Notes: a model not told the origin generated them from the sequence alone. A DNA stretch of 64,000 bases from Haemophilus sp. (GCA_019423025.1 JAHZCD010000007.1:51095-115094), one strand, 5' to 3'; positions 1-10,555 are shown, numbered from the stretch's first letter. Translations and numbers: made by a program.

Positions 1-53
1 GTTTCACAATAAAATTTCATGATCTAGGATAAATGGATTGTAATCGATCAGAA

Positions 54-62
54 AAGTGCGGT
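54..62 (+). repeat. DNA uptake signal (USS) core
   Basis: A single AAGTGCGGT core followed by an A/T-rich tail, the extended form of the Haemophilus uptake signal. It lies in the 117 bases before deoC. The rest of that stretch shows only a good ribosome binding site (AAGGAG, about 109-114) and a possible extended -10 (TATGAT at 83-88) without a convincing -35. Confidence 0.85.
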
Positions 63-117
63 CAAAATTACAGAGATTTTGTTATGATAATCACATCATT
101 TTATAAGGAGAAAAAAT

Positions 118-792
118 ATGAATAGTAAACAATTAGCACAATATATTGATCACACCGCCCTTACTGCAGAAAAAACAGAACAGGATATTCTTAAACTCTG
201 TGATGAAGCTATTCAATACGGTTTTTATTCCGTCTGCATTAATTCAGGTTATATTCCTTTAGCCAAAGAAAAACTCGCTGGCTCAAACGTCAAAATTTGT
301 ACGGTTGTTGGTTTCCCTCTTGGCGCCAACTTATCCTCTATCAAAGCGTTTGAAACCCAAGAAGCCATCAAAGCTGGGGCGGGTGAAATCGATATGGTAA
401 TTAATGTCGGCTTGATTAAATCCAATAAATGGGATGCCGTAAAAGATGATATTCAAGCTGTATTAACCGCTTGTCATGGTGTACCGCTTAAAGTGATTTT
501 GGAAACATGCTTACTCACCAAAGAAGAAATCGTAAAAGCTTGTGAAATCTGTAAAGCGTTGGGTGTGGCATTCGTTAAAACCTCAACAGGTTTCAATAAA
601 GGCGGCGCAACCGCAGAAGATGTTGCTTTAATGAAGAAAACGGTAGGCAACATCGGCGTGAAAGCCTCTGGCGGTATTCGTGATACCCAAACCGCACTAG
701 CGATGATTGAAGCGGGAGCTACTCGAATTGGCGCAAGCGCAGGGATTGCCATTGTAACTGGTACTTCTGGTAATACCTCAAGCAATTACTAA
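118..792 (+). CDS. deoC: Deoxyribose-phosphate aldolase
   Basis: Cleaves 2-deoxyribose 5-phosphate to glyceraldehyde 3-phosphate and acetaldehyde, the last step of deoxynucleoside catabolism in the cytoplasm. The 224-residue protein is one complete TIM-barrel domain. The Schiff-base lysine is in VKTSTGF (about K154), the proton-relay lysine in KASGGIR (about K182), and the acidic residue in EIDMVIN (about D92). An AAGGAG site precedes the ATG. It is shorter than the E. coli enzyme (about 259 residues) but matches the common short DeoC form. It stands alone, without deoA/B/D beside it, and converges on proS with a shared terminator. Confidence 0.96.
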   Translation: MNSKQLAQYIDHTALTAEKTEQDILKLCDEAIQYGFYSVCINSGYIPLAKEKLAGSNVKICTVVGFPLGANLSSIKAFETQEAIKAGAGEIDMVINVGLIKSNKWDAVKDDIQAVLTACHGVPLKVILETCLLTKEEIVKACEICKALGVAFVKTSTGFNKGGATAEDVALMKKTVGNIGVKASGGIRDTQTALAMIEAGATRIGASAGIAIVTGTSGNTSSNY

Positions 793-801
793 TCAATAAT
801 A

Positions 802-839
802 AAAAAGGAGATTGAAGTGGATGCCTCAATCTCCTTTTT
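802..839. terminator. Bidirectional terminator between deoC and proS
   Basis: A 14-bp perfect stem (802-815 with 826-839) with A-run and T-run flanks on both sides, so it can stop transcription from deoC (+) and from proS (-). It is not built from uptake signals. Confidence 0.9.
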
Positions 840-856
840 AATCATCAAAGACTTAA

Positions 857-2572
857 TTAAGCTTTAATTTGTCCTTTTAAGAAATCTAACAACTGATCTT
901 TTGCAATCATTTGTTTTTCACCGGTGCGGCGATTTTTGTATTCAATTTCGCCGTTTGCGAGATTTTTCTCCCCAATTACCACCATGTGTGGTACACCGAT
1001 AAGTTCCATATCGGCAAACATCACACCAGGGCGTTCTTTGCGGTCATCAAAGATCACTTCTACACCTTGTGCTTGTAAAGTGCGGTACAATTCTTCGGCA
1101 TATTTTTGAACGCTTTCAGACTTATGCATATTCATAGGCACGACGGCTACGGTGAATGGCGCAATTTCATCTGTTGGCCACACAATACCACGATCATCAA
1201 AATGTTGTTCAATCGCAGCAGCGACCACACGCGTTACACCAATACCGTAACATCCCATGGTTACGACCATTGGACGACCATCTTCACCTTGAACGGTTGC
1301 ATTCATGGCTTCTGAATATTTTTTACCTAATTGGAAAATATGACCCACTTCGATACCACGTTTGATCAATAAGGTACCTTTACCATCTGGGCTTGGATCA
1401 CCTTCAACTACGTTACGAATATCCGCTACTTTTGGTAACGCTACATCACGTTCCCAGTTGATATTGAAGTAATGTTTACCATCAATGTTTGCACCCGCGC
1501 TGAAATCAGACACTAATGCCACTGAACGGTCAATAATCACTGGAATATTGAGATTAACAGGGCCTAATGAACCAACACCCGCACCAATTTTTGCTTTGAT
1601 AACAGCTTCATCCGCAAACTCAAATGGTGAAGCCACTTCAGGTAATTTTTCTGCTTTAATTTCATTTAATTCATGGTCACCACGAATGACTAATGCCACT
1701 AACGGTTGCTCTTCGCTTGCCCCTTTTACGATTAAGGTTTTAACTGTTTTCTCAATTGGCAAATTGAATTGTTCCACCAACTCAGCAATTGTTTTTGCAT
1801 TTGGCGTATCAACTAATTCCATTGCTTTCGTTGGCGCGGCGCGTTCACCAATCGCCACCGCTTCTGCTAACTCAATGTTTGCTGCGTAATCTGATTCCGT
1901 AGAGAAAATCACATCATCTTCACCGCTGTTTGCTAACACTTGGAATTCATGTGAGGCGCTCCCTCCGATAGAACCGGTATCCGCTTGTACTGCACGGAAA
2001 TCTAAACCTAAGCGATTAAAAATATTACTATACGTTTGGTACATCACATCATAAGTTTGTTGCAAGCTCGCGTGATCAGCATGGAAAGAATACGCATCTT
2101 TCATAATAAATTCACGTGAACGCATGACACCAAAACGAGGACGTACTTCATCACGGAATTTAGTTTGAATTTGGTATAAATTGATTGGAAGTTGTCTGTA
2201 TGATGACACTTCGCGACGAACTAAATCCGTAATCACTTCTTCGTGTGTGGGACCTAATACAAAGTGACGATTACCACGATCCTCAAAACGAAGTAATTCT
2301 GGGCCATATTGTTCCCAACGGCCTGATTCTTCCCATAATTCTGCCGGTTGTACTACTGGCATTTTGATTTCAAGTGCGCCGCTTTTATCCATTTCTTCAC
2401 GGATGATTTTTTCTACTTTACGGAGCACACGCCAGCCGGTTGGCATCCAGTTATAGAGACCTGAAGCAAGAGGACGAATCATCCCTGCGCGAAGCATCAA
2501 TTGATGGCTCACAATGGCCGCTTCAGCTGGGGTTTCTTTTAATGTTGAGAATAAATATTGACTTGTACGCAT
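857..2572 (-). CDS. proS: Prolyl-tRNA synthetase
   Basis: Charges tRNA-Pro with proline. It is a bacterial-type class II synthetase of 572 residues: N-terminal catalytic motifs ([21 protein letters not shown], the [10 protein letters not shown] motif 2), a central editing (INS) domain at about residues 220-400, the motif-3 region GCYGIGVTR, and a C-terminal anticodon-binding domain. The reading frame stays open 26 codons upstream, but the start MRTSQYL at 2572 matches the family. The extra upstream codons run through the uptake-signal terminator of the neighbouring gene, which argues against them. Confidence 0.97.
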   Translation of the reverse strand: MRTSQYLFSTLKETPAEAAIVSHQLMLRAGMIRPLASGLYNWMPTGWRVLRKVEKIIREEMDKSGALEIKMPVVQPAELWEESGRWEQYGPELLRFEDRGNRHFVLGPTHEEVITDLVRREVSSYRQLPINLYQIQTKFRDEVRPRFGVMRSREFIMKDAYSFHADHASLQQTYDVMYQTYSNIFNRLGLDFRAVQADTGSIGGSASHEFQVLANSGEDDVIFSTESDYAANIELAEAVAIGERAAPTKAMELVDTPNAKTIAELVEQFNLPIEKTVKTLIVKGASEEQPLVALVIRGDHELNEIKAEKLPEVASPFEFADEAVIKAKIGAGVGSLGPVNLNIPVIIDRSVALVSDFSAGANIDGKHYFNINWERDVALPKVADIRNVVEGDPSPDGKGTLLIKRGIEVGHIFQLGKKYSEAMNATVQGEDGRPMVVTMGCYGIGVTRVVAAAIEQHFDDRGIVWPTDEIAPFTVAVVPMNMHKSESVQKYAEELYRTLQAQGVEVIFDDRKERPGVMFADMELIGVPHMVVIGEKNLANGEIEYKNRRTGEKQMIAKDQLLDFLKGQIKA

Positions 2573-2623
2573 TGAATTAACCTTAGATTCTAAGCATTGA
2601 GAAAAAATTGGTGAGAGTATAAC

Positions 2624-2656
2624 AAAAAGTGCGGTCATTTTTAACCGCACTTTTTT
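2624..2656 (-). terminator. USS-pair terminator of nlpD
   Basis: Two inverted uptake signals (AAAAAGTGCGGT at 2624-2635 and its complement at 2644-2655) form a 12-bp stem ending in T-runs just past the nlpD stop codon. Confidence 0.88.
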
Positions 2657-2667
2657 ATGAGAAAAGA

Positions 2668-3903
2668 TTATCTTCTCGGTAAGTATCTAACTGGATCCAC
2701 AGATTTACCTTTATAACGGATCTCGAAGTGAAGTTTCACAGCATTGGTTCCTGTGCTACCCATTTTCGCAATCTCTTGACCCGCTTTCACTTCTTGTTGA
2801 TCGCTCACAAGGATCTTGTCGTTGTGTGCATAAGCACTTAAGAAATCATCATTATGTTTGATGATGATTAAGTTACCGTAGCCACGTAATGCGTTACCCG
2901 CATACACAACACGACCGCTCGCGGCAGCTTTAACCGCTTGTCCGCGAGAACCGCTGATATCGATCCCTTTGTTACCTCCATCGGTATTAGAGAAGCCTTG
3001 GATCACATTGCCTTGGGTTGGCCATTGCCATGCCACATTCGATGCCACTGGTGCCACAACGTTCGCATTAACTGGTGTATTGTTTGTAGTTTCCACTTGT
3101 GTTGTCGTCGTTGTCACTGGCGTACTCGGTGTATTGTTGGTAAACGCTGGGGTTGATGTACCACCAGTTGCGACACCAGCTTTAATTGGACCAATTACCG
3201 TACCATCAGAGCCAATTTGAGTACCATTCGCACCTGGTGTATAAGTCACTTCTGGTTCAGCTGGAGCTGTTGGTGCAGTTGGTGCCGTCGTTTTCACTGG
3301 TACAGTCGTGGTAACCGTTTTAGTTGAACAATTTGAAATTTTTAACGTTTGGCCCACACTTAAGCTATAAGGCTCTTTCATATTGTTCATGCTCGCTAAA
3401 TCTTTTACATCCATACCGGTTAAGTAAGCGATTAAGAACATGGTATCGCCTTTATTTACTTTATAGGTATTTCCTTTGTATGAACCTTTTTGAATTTGGC
3501 TGTAATCCGGCGCATTGGTATTTGGATTACGCGGCACATTGATTGCGCCAGAGCTGGTGCAATCAGAAACCGTTTTGGTTACTGTTTTAGTCTGTGGTTG
3601 AACCGGTGCTGGAGCTGGCGTTGGTTTAGGCTGTGCTGCAGCAGGTTGTTGAACCGGTTGATAAGTTGGTTGGAAACTTGGTTGTGGTGTTTGAGTTCCC
3701 GTTGGCACGCTATTGCCCATGGTATTTGGCATCGTATTTTGTTGGATTTCTGGCTGCCATGTACCGCTCGAATTATTATCAACAGGCTGCATTACACCCG
3801 GAGAAAGTGTGCCATCTACATTTTCAATTGGCGCAGGGCTATTTGAACTACACGCCGTTAAAATAGCGATACTCACAGGGAGCAATAAAAACGATTTTTT
3901 CAT
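2668..3903 (-). CDS. nlpD: NlpD/LppB-type LysM-M23 lipoprotein, amidase activator
   Basis: Outer-membrane lipoprotein that in enterobacteria activates the septal amidase AmiC; in H. influenzae the family was named LppB. In 411 residues there are a lipoprotein signal (LTAC, Cys18), a Pro/Gln/Thr-rich linker, a LysM peptidoglycan-binding domain (about 144-192) and a C-terminal M23 domain (about 295-408). The M23 metal ligands are degenerate: the usual HxGxD opens as NKGID, and the HxH reads KLH in KLHFEIR. This fits a non-catalytic activator. A stretch at about residues 31-60 (MQPVD ... [10 protein letters not shown]) recurs in the small lipoprotein immediately upstream. Confidence 0.93.
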   Translation of the reverse strand: MKKSFLLLPVSIAILTACSSNSPAPIENVDGTLSPGVMQPVDNNSSGTWQPEIQQNTMPNTMGNSVPTGTQTPQPSFQPTYQPVQQPAAAQPKPTPAPAPVQPQTKTVTKTVSDCTSSGAINVPRNPNTNAPDYSQIQKGSYKGNTYKVNKGDTMFLIAYLTGMDVKDLASMNNMKEPYSLSVGQTLKISNCSTKTVTTTVPVKTTAPTAPTAPAEPEVTYTPGANGTQIGSDGTVIGPIKAGVATGGTSTPAFTNNTPSTPVTTTTTQVETTNNTPVNANVVAPVASNVAWQWPTQGNVIQGFSNTDGGNKGIDISGSRGQAVKAAASGRVVYAGNALRGYGNLIIIKHNDDFLSAYAHNDKILVSDQQEVKAGQEIAKMGSTGTNAVKLHFEIRYKGKSVDPVRYLPRR

Positions 3904-3926
3904 TTATTCTTCCTTTAACATTAAAT

Positions 3927-4115
3927 TTATTTCATTTGATTTGGCATCGAATTCTTTTCAATTTCCGGCATAAAGCTACCACCGGCAACCGCTCCCGTTC
4001 CCTCGACTGGCTGCATAATACCATCAGGTAACGCATCGGAATCTTGTTTTTTCGGCTCTCCCGTACAAGCAGAAATCAGCAATGCACTCGAGATAATTAA
4101 GAGTAATTTATTCAT
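3927..4115 (-). CDS. Small lipoprotein sharing the NlpD N-terminal module
   Basis: A 62-residue predicted lipoprotein: signal MNKLLLIISSALLISAC with lipobox Cys17, then about 45 exported residues. The mature part reads MQPVEG ... FMPEIEKNSMPNQM and lines up with residues 31-60 of the neighbouring NlpD (MQPVD ... [14 protein letters not shown]). The protein ends exactly where NlpD goes on into its linker and LysM domain. The start at 4115 is preferred over an in-frame ATG four codons upstream because AGGA then has usual spacing. It lies 23 bases upstream of nlpD on the same strand and is probably co-transcribed. Function unknown. Confidence 0.8.
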   Translation of the reverse strand: MNKLLLIISSALLISACTGEPKKQDSDALPDGIMQPVEGTGAVAGGSFMPEIEKNSMPNQMK

Positions 4116-4131
4116 AAAAAAGGTCATCCTG

Positions 4132-4707
4132 TTATTTTAAAATAAGATAAGCAATCACAGCCAGAGCAACCACACTCCAACCAATGATTTCAATGGATTT
4201 ACGTAATTTCGCGGCGAATTTCTCTCCGCCCCATGCGGCCAGTTTTGCCACTAAAATAAAACGAGCAAAACGCGATACAAATGCGGTTATCACAAAGGGT
4301 ATAAATGACATTTGCATCACGCCGGCACAAATGGTGAAAACTTTATAAGGAATAGGACTAAAACCGGCAACAAAGACCACTAAAATACCCCATTCTTTAA
4401 ACCACGCCATGGCCTGCTCCCAAGCGGCTTGGTAACCCCATTGTTGAATATAGCCTTGTACCCAATCAAAGGCATAGTAACCAATAGCATAACCAATCAT
4501 TCCCCCCACTACTGAAGCGACCGCCGTATAAAGCGCAAAACGAAATGCACTTTTCGGTTTTGACATTGACATCGGAATCAACATCACATCTGGTGGAACA
4601 GGGAAAAAAATGGCCTCAATAAAACTCACAAAGGATAACCAAAACACGGCAAAGCGATGTTTTGACCATTGCATTGTTTTATCATACATCGCACCAAAAA
4701 TATTCAT
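4132..4707 (-). CDS. DedA/YqaA-like (SNARE-associated) inner-membrane protein
   Basis: A 191-residue integral membrane protein with about five hydrophobic segments. The motif FVAGFSPIPYKVFTICAGVMQM matches the conserved core of the YqaA branch of the DedA superfamily, and EAIFFPVPPDVMLIPM is the other conserved loop. DedA proteins are linked to lipid flipping and membrane homeostasis; the substrate of this branch is unsettled. It lies 51 bases downstream of surE in the run truD-surE-this gene-nlpD. Confidence 0.82.
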   Translation of the reverse strand: MNIFGAMYDKTMQWSKHRFAVFWLSFVSFIEAIFFPVPPDVMLIPMSMSKPKSAFRFALYTAVASVVGGMIGYAIGYYAFDWVQGYIQQWGYQAAWEQAMAWFKEWGILVVFVAGFSPIPYKVFTICAGVMQMSFIPFVITAFVSRFARFILVAKLAAWGGEKFAAKLRKSIEIIGWSVVALAVIAYLILK

Positions 4708-4758
4708 TCACTTATCCTTTATTGCTTCAATAGGGAAAATTCGTTTCAAAACGGCACA

Positions 4759-5499
4759 TTATTCACTTTCCAGCCAATCTTGTAAAGCAGCAATTGACTG
4801 ATGAGCCGTAAGATCCGCTTGAATTGGCGTAATGGCAACATAACCATTTTTTACCGCATGAAAATCTGTACCTTCACCATCATATTCTGGCAAGCCTGAC
4901 GGGCCAATCCAATAAATATTTTCGCCACGAGGATCTTCTTGTTTAATCACTTCTGCAGCGGATGAGCGATAACCTAAATGACAGACTTTAATGCCTTTGA
5001 GTTCTTCGTAAGGCAAATCTGGCACATTGATATTGATCACTTCGCGTTTATTCAATAATTGAGGATGTAATTTCGGAATTAAATCGCACACTACACGAGC
5101 CGCTGTTTCATAATGCAAACGACCATCTAAAGATACCGCAATAGCTGGCAACCCTAAATGGCGACCTTCCAATGCTGCAGCCAAAGTACCTGAATAAATC
5201 GTATCATCCCCCATATTGCAACCCGCGTTAATGCCTGATACGACAAGATCCACTTGTCCAGATAAAAAACCGTTTAGTGCCAAATGCACACAGTCAGCCG
5301 GTGTGCCATTCACGCAATAATCACCACTATCTAAATGACGTGGGCGAAGTGGCTCAACAAGCGTTAATGAGCTTGATGCCGCGCTACGATTACGATCGGG
5401 CGCAACGATCACCACATCGGCAATTTTGCGTAATTCTTTTGCTAAAACTTGAATCCCTTCGGCATGAAAACCGTCATCATTGCTGACTAAAATTCGCAT
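4759..5499 (-). CDS. surE: 5'/3'-nucleotidase SurE
   Basis: Dephosphorylates nucleoside 5'- and 3'-monophosphates and is associated with stationary-phase survival. Full-length at 246 residues. The N-terminal metal site [10 protein letters not shown] carries the Asp pair at residues 8-9, and SGINAGCN supplies the conserved Asn ligand. The ATG overlaps the truD stop codon by one base (TAATG on the minus strand), indicating translational coupling. The truD-surE order also occurs in E. coli. Confidence 0.96.
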   Translation of the reverse strand: MRILVSNDDGFHAEGIQVLAKELRKIADVVIVAPDRNRSAASSSLTLVEPLRPRHLDSGDYCVNGTPADCVHLALNGFLSGQVDLVVSGINAGCNMGDDTIYSGTLAAALEGRHLGLPAIAVSLDGRLHYETAARVVCDLIPKLHPQLLNKREVININVPDLPYEELKGIKVCHLGYRSSAAEVIKQEDPRGENIYWIGPSGLPEYDGEGTDFHAVKNGYVAITPIQADLTAHQSIAALQDWLESE

Positions 5500-6521
5500 T
5501 ATTCTTCTTCCTTAATATTCACTAACTCTCGCACCAATGCAGTGGCATAACTCCCTGCCGGCAAATAAAATGAGAGCTTCAATCCTTCTTCAACAAACGT
5601 CCAATGGAAATCTTTTGCCTGCATCAATAAAGGGCGGCGAGCGGCTTTCATTCTTTCTTGTTTCATTAATTCTTGGAAAACCTGATGTTCCAAAACCACT
5701 TTATTTTCGACCGCACTTGCAGATAAATTTTCTTCGCCAATTAAAGGCGCGGTGAGCAAAATATCTTGTTCGTTCAAACGTTGCTGTAAGACTGCTAAAT
5801 CTTCATTTTCATCGGCCTTAAACCAACTGTGCGATCCGTTTAATTGCACAATATCGTCTCTTAGAACCTGATCTGCCACATTTTGTTCAATTCGTTCTGC
5901 TACAACTAAATTAAAAATTTCGCTGCGAGCTGCTGAAAGATAAAAACTGCGTTTTTTACGATCTTTGACCTTAATCTCCCCTTTCGCCCAACGAATCGCT
6001 TGAGTCAGATTATGACCGTCGCGTCCAAAACGTTGTTCGGTGAAATAGTTAGGGAAACCATATTTCGCCACAAAATTTAAGCGTACATTCAACTCATCAC
6101 TTTCTTTTGCACCGCGCAATAAAATCTCGAAGGCATTTCCTTGAAGACTACCCGTACGAATTTTACGATTGTGGCGAGTGACGTCTAAAATCTCGACGCC
6201 TTCCAACTGAAATTGGCTAAAATCTGGTGTTTCCTTCCCCGGCATTTGTAAACAAAACCATTGTTCCGTAATGCCATGACGATCTTTCAAACCGGCATAC
6301 CCCATATTTCGCTCAGAAACACCTGCAAACTTGGCTAACTTTTCGCCTACAAACAATGTATTGCAATCCGTTTTACGGATTTTTACCGCCACAAATTCGC
6401 CTTCGCCTGACATTTCATAGCCGAGATCTTCTTTAACAATAAAGTCAGCGAACGCTTGCTTTAAAAGTGCGGTTGATTTTGGCGGTGTTTTTAAGGTGAA
6501 ATAAGGGAGATGTTTGACCAT
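5499..6521 (-). CDS. truD: tRNA pseudouridine(13) synthase
   Basis: Isomerises U13 in tRNA-Glu to pseudouridine. 340 residues, with the catalytic Asp in [15 protein letters not shown] and the family motifs [12 protein letters not shown] and [14 protein letters not shown]. The frame is open for 45 more codons upstream, but MVKHLPYF at 6521 aligns with the start of the family; the ribosome binding site there is weak, so the start is less certain than the identity. The gene carries two uptake signals (about 5709 and 6465). Confidence 0.95.
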   Translation of the reverse strand: MVKHLPYFTLKTPPKSTALLKQAFADFIVKEDLGYEMSGEGEFVAVKIRKTDCNTLFVGEKLAKFAGVSERNMGYAGLKDRHGITEQWFCLQMPGKETPDFSQFQLEGVEILDVTRHNRKIRTGSLQGNAFEILLRGAKESDELNVRLNFVAKYGFPNYFTEQRFGRDGHNLTQAIRWAKGEIKVKDRKKRSFYLSAARSEIFNLVVAERIEQNVADQVLRDDIVQLNGSHSWFKADENEDLAVLQQRLNEQDILLTAPLIGEENLSASAVENKVVLEHQVFQELMKQERMKAARRPLLMQAKDFHWTFVEEGLKLSFYLPAGSYATALVRELVNIKEEE

Positions 6522-6695
6522 TTTTTTCGTTCTAAAATAAGAAAGCCCAACTTTTTCGCTGCAATAAATAGCGTGATCAGCTGGGCATGTTAAACACAAT
6601 TTATTCGCGCAGAATTTTAACCTTTCCTCCCCGTCAAGGCAAACTGAAATGAGCATAAATTTTTAGCGACATTTTCATCTTTATCCCCTACAATG

Positions 6696-6704
6696 ACCGC
6701 ACTT
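6696..6704 (+). repeat. DNA uptake signal core upstream of rraB
   Basis: ACCGCACTT with a flanking T-run, 23 bases before the rraB start. It is unpaired, so not a terminator. Confidence 0.85.
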
Positions 6705-6726
6705 TTTCTGACAAAAGGAATGCCTT

Positions 6727-7155
6727 ATGACGAACTTTAACGAACTCCAAGAAGAAACTCGTGAAATCATTACGGATTTATTAAATGACGGCAGCGATCC
6801 GGATGCCCTTTATATTATCGAACATCACATCGCTCATTATGATTTTGATACATTAGAAAAAATTGCTGTGGATGCTTTCAAAGCAGGCTATGAAGTGTCA
6901 GAAGCGGAAGAATTTGAAGATGAAAGTGGCAAGGTCATTTTCTGCTTTGACATCATCAGTGAAGTAGAATTAAAGCCCGAAATTATCGATGCACAACAAA
7001 AAGAAATTTTACCATTAGTGGAAAAATACAAAGGCATTTATGATGGCTGGGGCACGTATTTTGAAGATCCGAATGCCGAGGACGATGAATACGGCGATGA
7101 CGGCGAATTTTTTGACGATGAAGATGTCGAAGACGACAACGAACGTTTACATTAA
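6727..7155 (+). CDS. rraB: Regulator of ribonuclease E activity B
   Basis: Binds RNase E and alters degradosome activity. 142 residues with the family signatures [15 protein letters not shown] and [16 protein letters not shown], ending in a strongly acidic tail of Asp/Glu from about residue 118. Length matches the E. coli protein (138). AAAGGA-type site before the ATG. Transcribed alone, divergent from truD, with its own terminator. Confidence 0.95.
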   Translation: MTNFNELQEETREIITDLLNDGSDPDALYIIEHHIAHYDFDTLEKIAVDAFKAGYEVSEAEEFEDESGKVIFCFDIISEVELKPEIIDAQQKEILPLVEKYKGIYDGWGTYFEDPNAEDDEYGDDGEFFDDEDVEDDNERLH

Positions 7156-7162
7156 TAATAAC

Positions 7163-7193
7163 AAAGGGCGTATTAAACCGCCCTTAATTTTTA
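7163..7193 (+). terminator. rraB terminator
   Basis: AAGGGCG (7164-7170) pairs with CGCCCTT (7179-7185), followed by a T-rich tail. Confidence 0.85.
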
Positions 7194-7217
7194 TCTTACC
7201 CAAATAGGAATGAAACA

Positions 7218-7931
7218 ATGAAACTCAAAACGCTTTCTTTAGCATTACTTGCCTTGCCTATCGCTTCTTTTGCAACAGAACCCGTATTTCATCAGTCAAC
7301 GGATGTCAGCTTTAGTGTTGAAGCTGAAAGAGAGGTAGAACGAGATTTATTGCAAGTGTCCCTTTTTTACCAAGCGGAAGGCAATGATTTATCCGCACTC
7401 AATAAAACTATGGCGGAAAAAATGAATAAAGCCATTGAGTTGGCAAAAGCACAAAGTGCGGTTGAAATTAAAGATAATTCTCGCAATACCTGGATTCGCT
7501 ATGACAATAAAGGCAAACAACAAGGCTGGATTGCGCGTGCAGAATTAACCTTAGAAAGTAAAGATTCTCAAGCATTATCAACATTAGTACATGAATTAGA
7601 TGGCGTATTAGCCATTGATCGCGTAAGTGCCTCTGTTTCACGTGAGAAATTAAGTAGTTTAGAAAATGAATTAACCAAAGAGGCTTTAGCAAAAGTTAAA
7701 GATAAAGCCCTATTAATTCAAGAATCTTTGCAGATGAAAGGTTATCACACACAAAGCCTTGACGTGTCTTCTGCCAATGATTCCGCGAATGATTTCCGCC
7801 CTTATGCTGCAGGGGCAATGATGGCAAAAAGTTTCTCTTACTCGGATGAAAAAGATGAAACTTACACTCAAAGTGGCAAAGAGAAAATTAAAGTCAGTGT
7901 GAATGCGCGAATTGCATTGCTTAAAGAATAA
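7218..7931 (+). CDS. SIMPL (DUF541) domain periplasmic protein
   Basis: A 237-residue exported protein with a cleavable signal (MKLKTLSLALLALPIASFA). The body matches the SIMPL/YggE family: an N-terminal V-F/S-V-EAEREVERD strand motif, central ERD-type repeats and the closing KIKVSVNARIAL strand. YggE of E. coli is reported to lower oxidative stress, but the family's biochemical role is not established. An uptake signal falls inside the gene (about 7456). Confidence 0.85.
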   Translation: MKLKTLSLALLALPIASFATEPVFHQSTDVSFSVEAEREVERDLLQVSLFYQAEGNDLSALNKTMAEKMNKAIELAKAQSAVEIKDNSRNTWIRYDNKGKQQGWIARAELTLESKDSQALSTLVHELDGVLAIDRVSASVSREKLSSLENELTKEALAKVKDKALLIQESLQMKGYHTQSLDVSSANDSANDFRPYAAGAMMAKSFSYSDEKDETYTQSGKEKIKVSVNARIALLKE

Positions 7932-7975
7932 TTTTCTATACAATGAACGACGATTTTTTTAATAAGGAAAACACT

Positions 7976-8614
7976 ATGAAAATAGCAAAAAATACGGTTG
8001 TGAGTATCGCTTACCAAGTACGTACTCAAGACGGTGTATTAGTTGATGAAGCACCAGCAAATCAACCATTAGAATATTTACAAGGCCACAATAACTTAAT
8101 CATTGGTCTTGAAAATGCTTTAGAAGGTAAAGAAGTTGGCGACAAATTTGAAGTGCGTGTTCAACCTGAAGAAGGCTACGGCGAATACAATGAAAATATG
8201 GTTCAACGTGTACCCAAAGAGGTATTCCAAGGCGTTGATGAAGTGGTGGTTGGTATGCGTTTCTTAGCAGATACAGACATCGGCCCGGTTCCTGTTGTGA
8301 TCACGGAAGTAGATGGTGATGAAGTGGTAGTTGATGGTAACCACATGTTAGCGGGCCAAGAATTACACTTCACTGTGGAAGTTGTTGGCACTCGTGAAGC
8401 AACATTAGAAGAAATTGCTCACGGTCACGTACATGGCGCACATGATCACCACCATCATCATGATGACGAAGATGGTCACGGTTGTGGGTGTGGCGGTCAC
8501 GGTCATCACCACCATGATCACGATCACGGACACGGCGGTTGCTGTGGCGGTGGTCATCATCACGATCATGATCACGGACACGGTCATGGCGGCTGTGGTT
8601 GTGGCGGTCACTAA
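7976..8614 (+). CDS. slyD: FKBP-type peptidyl-prolyl isomerase SlyD
   Basis: Cytoplasmic prolyl isomerase, chaperone and metal carrier that supports nickel enzyme maturation. The 212 residues comprise an FKBP domain (VSIAYQVRTQDG ... LIIGLENALEGKEVGDKF) with the inserted-in-flap chaperone domain (about 70-125), then an extreme His/Gly/Cys/Asp tail from about residue 148 with repeated HDHDHGHG and CGCGGH units. An in-frame ATG 11 codons upstream lacks a ribosome binding site; AAGGAAAA precedes the chosen start. The tail-coding region is of low complexity, so antisense frames there are artefacts. Confidence 0.95.
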   Translation: MKIAKNTVVSIAYQVRTQDGVLVDEAPANQPLEYLQGHNNLIIGLENALEGKEVGDKFEVRVQPEEGYGEYNENMVQRVPKEVFQGVDEVVVGMRFLADTDIGPVPVVITEVDGDEVVVDGNHMLAGQELHFTVEVVGTREATLEEIAHGHVHGAHDHHHHHDDEDGHGCGCGGHGHHHHDHDHGHGGCCGGGHHHDHDHGHGHGGCGCGGH

Positions 8615-8631
8615 TCTTCATTTAAGAGATA

Positions 8632-8664
8632 AAAAAGTGCGGTTAAAAATAACCGCACTTTTTC
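8632..8664. terminator. USS-pair bidirectional terminator (slyD/hslU)
   Basis: AAAAAGTGCGGTT and its complement form a 13-bp stem with A- and T-runs on both sides, between the convergent slyD and hslU genes. Confidence 0.9.
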
Positions 8665-8680
8665 TTTATCTAAACTTTCA

Positions 8681-10015
8681 TTACAGAATGAATCGACTTA
8701 AATCTTCGTTTTCAATCACTTCGCCTAATGCCTCAATCACATAGGCCGCATCAATATTCACGGTTTGTCCGTTCATATCGCTCGCATCAAATGAGATTTT
8801 ATCCATTAAACGTTCCATAACGGTATGTAAACGTCTTGCACCGATATTCTCCGTTTTCTCATTCACACGGAAGGCGGCTTCAGCAATCTTCTTAATGGCA
8901 TCTTGTGTAAACTCAATGCTCACGCCTTCTGTCGCCATAAGCGCTTTATATTGCTCCGTTAAAGACGCATTTGGCTCAGTTAGAATACGCTCAAAATCCT
9001 CTGCCGTTAATGCAGACAATTCAACACGAATCGGCAAACGACCTTGCAATTCTGGAATTAAATCCGATGGACGCGCCACTTGGAATGCTCCTGATGCAAT
9101 AAAGAGAATATGATCAGTTTTCACCATCCCGTGTTTCGTATTAACTGTTGAACCTTCCACTAATGGTAATAAGTCACGTTGCACACCTTCACGAGAAACA
9201 TCTGCACCACTGTATTCGCCTTTTTTACAGATCTTGTCGATCTCATCAATAAACACGATACCGTTTTGTTCAACTGCATCAATGGCTTTTTGTTTCAATT
9301 CTTCCGGATTAATCAATTTGGCAGCTTCATCGTCAATTAAGGTTTTTAATGCATCCTTAATTTTCATTTTGCGTTTTTTGGTTTTATCCGAACCCAGGCT
9401 TTGGAACATGGATTGCAACTGATTGGTCATTTCTTCCATGCCTGGAGGTGCCATGATTTCCACGCCCATTGACACGCCCGCAGACACATCAATTTCGATT
9501 TCTTTATCGTCTAATTGCCCTTCGCGTAATTTTTTACGGAACGCTTGGCGAGTGCTGCTGTTGGTATCGTGGTTTTCGACTTCACCCCATTGATTTTTCG
9601 GTGGGGGCAATAATGCATCTAAAATACGGTCTTCCGCCGCATCTTCTGCTTTCGCACGATTTTTCGCAATTTCTTGTTGGCGAACCAATTTCATCGCACT
9701 GTCCGTTAAATCCCGGATAATGGAATCCACTTCTTTCCCCACATAGCCCACTTCGGTGAACTTGGTTGCTTCCACTTTAATGAATGGCGCATTGGCTAAT
9801 TTTGCAAGACGACGTGCAATCTCGGTTTTACCCACACCCGTTGGCCCAATCATTAAAATATTTTTAGGGGTGACTTCATGGCGAAGTGGTTCTTGCAACT
9901 GCATTCTTCTCCAACGGTTACGTAATGCGATCGCAACCGCTCTTTTCGCCTCTTTTTGGCCGATAATATGTTGATCTAATTCGGAAACAATTTCACGAGG
10001 GGTCATTTCAGACAT
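8681..10015 (-). CDS. hslU: ATPase subunit of the HslUV protease
   Basis: AAA+ unfoldase that feeds substrates to HslV. 444 residues: Walker [10 protein letters not shown] near residue 57, an intermediate I-domain (about 110-240) rich in charged helices, Walker [12 protein letters not shown] near 250, the sensor/arginine region [13 protein letters not shown], and the C-terminal EDLSRFIL tail that docks into HslV. It follows hslV by nine bases and is read from the same promoter. Confidence 0.98.
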   Translation of the reverse strand: MSEMTPREIVSELDQHIIGQKEAKRAVAIALRNRWRRMQLQEPLRHEVTPKNILMIGPTGVGKTEIARRLAKLANAPFIKVEATKFTEVGYVGKEVDSIIRDLTDSAMKLVRQQEIAKNRAKAEDAAEDRILDALLPPPKNQWGEVENHDTNSSTRQAFRKKLREGQLDDKEIEIDVSAGVSMGVEIMAPPGMEEMTNQLQSMFQSLGSDKTKKRKMKIKDALKTLIDDEAAKLINPEELKQKAIDAVEQNGIVFIDEIDKICKKGEYSGADVSREGVQRDLLPLVEGSTVNTKHGMVKTDHILFIASGAFQVARPSDLIPELQGRLPIRVELSALTAEDFERILTEPNASLTEQYKALMATEGVSIEFTQDAIKKIAEAAFRVNEKTENIGARRLHTVMERLMDKISFDASDMNGQTVNIDAAYVIEALGEVIENEDLSRFIL

Positions 10016-10024
10016 AATTTTTCC

Positions 10025-10555
10025 TTATTTATTCGGTAATTCTTCAATAGTGAAATTTGTATTGGTAAACACGCAAATATCACCGGCAATTTTTAAAGAT
10101 TTTTCCACAATTTCACGAGCTGATAAATCAGTATTCTCCACCAACGCACGGGCTGCCGATAATGCATAGTTACCGCCAGAACCAATGGCTAAAATCTGAT
10201 CGGCTTCCGGTTGCACCACATCACCAATACCGGTAATGATTAAACTTTCTTTTTCATCCGCTACAATCAGCATTGCTTCTAACTTGCGTAACGCACGATC
10301 GGTTCGCCAATCTTTCGCTAATTCCACGGCGGCTTTTAACAAATGCCCTTGATGCATTTCTAATTTACGCTCAAATAATTCAAATAAGGTGAACGCATCG
10401 GCTGTACCACCTGCGAAACCGGCTAAAACTTTGCCATTATATAAACGGCGTACTTTACGGGCATTCCCTTTCATGACGGTGTTGCCTAATGAAACCTGTC
10501 CATCGCCCCCAACAACCACTTGGCCATTACGACGTACGCTTACAATTGTTGTCAT
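10025..10555 (-). CDS. hslV: Proteolytic subunit of the HslUV protease
   Basis: Proteasome-like threonine protease. 176 residues opening [20 protein letters not shown]; after Met removal the N-terminal Thr is the nucleophile, and the [23 protein letters not shown] block (Lys and Asp catalytic helpers) is intact. First gene of hslVU. Confidence 0.98.
   Translation of the reverse strand: MTTIVSVRRNGQVVVGGDGQVSLGNTVMKGNARKVRRLYNGKVLAGFAGGTADAFTLFELFERKLEMHQGHLLKAAVELAKDWRTDRALRKLEAMLIVADEKESLIITGIGDVVQPEADQILAIGSGGNYALSAARALVENTDLSAREIVEKSLKIAGDICVFTNTNFTIEELPNK

Noticed and set aside
80..95. CRP-like site TGTTA-N6-TCACA before deoC
   Set aside because: One half is imperfect and the box overlaps the only -10-like element, so activation would not be possible at that promoter; not listed as a site.
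474..785. Minus-strand frame opposite deoC, and similar frames opposite proS, nlpD, hslU and rpl genes
   Set aside because: They fully overlap well-identified genes, have no ribosome binding site and no recognisable product.
8433..8611. Possible direct-repeat array (HDHDHGHG units) that might be a phase-variation tract
   Set aside because: Units are irregular at DNA level and their role as a metal-binding tail of SlyD explains them; no simple tetranucleotide run is present.
8370..8744. Several open frames over the His-rich end of slyD
   Set aside because: They arise from the low-complexity CAT/GAT repeats that encode the SlyD metal-binding tail.
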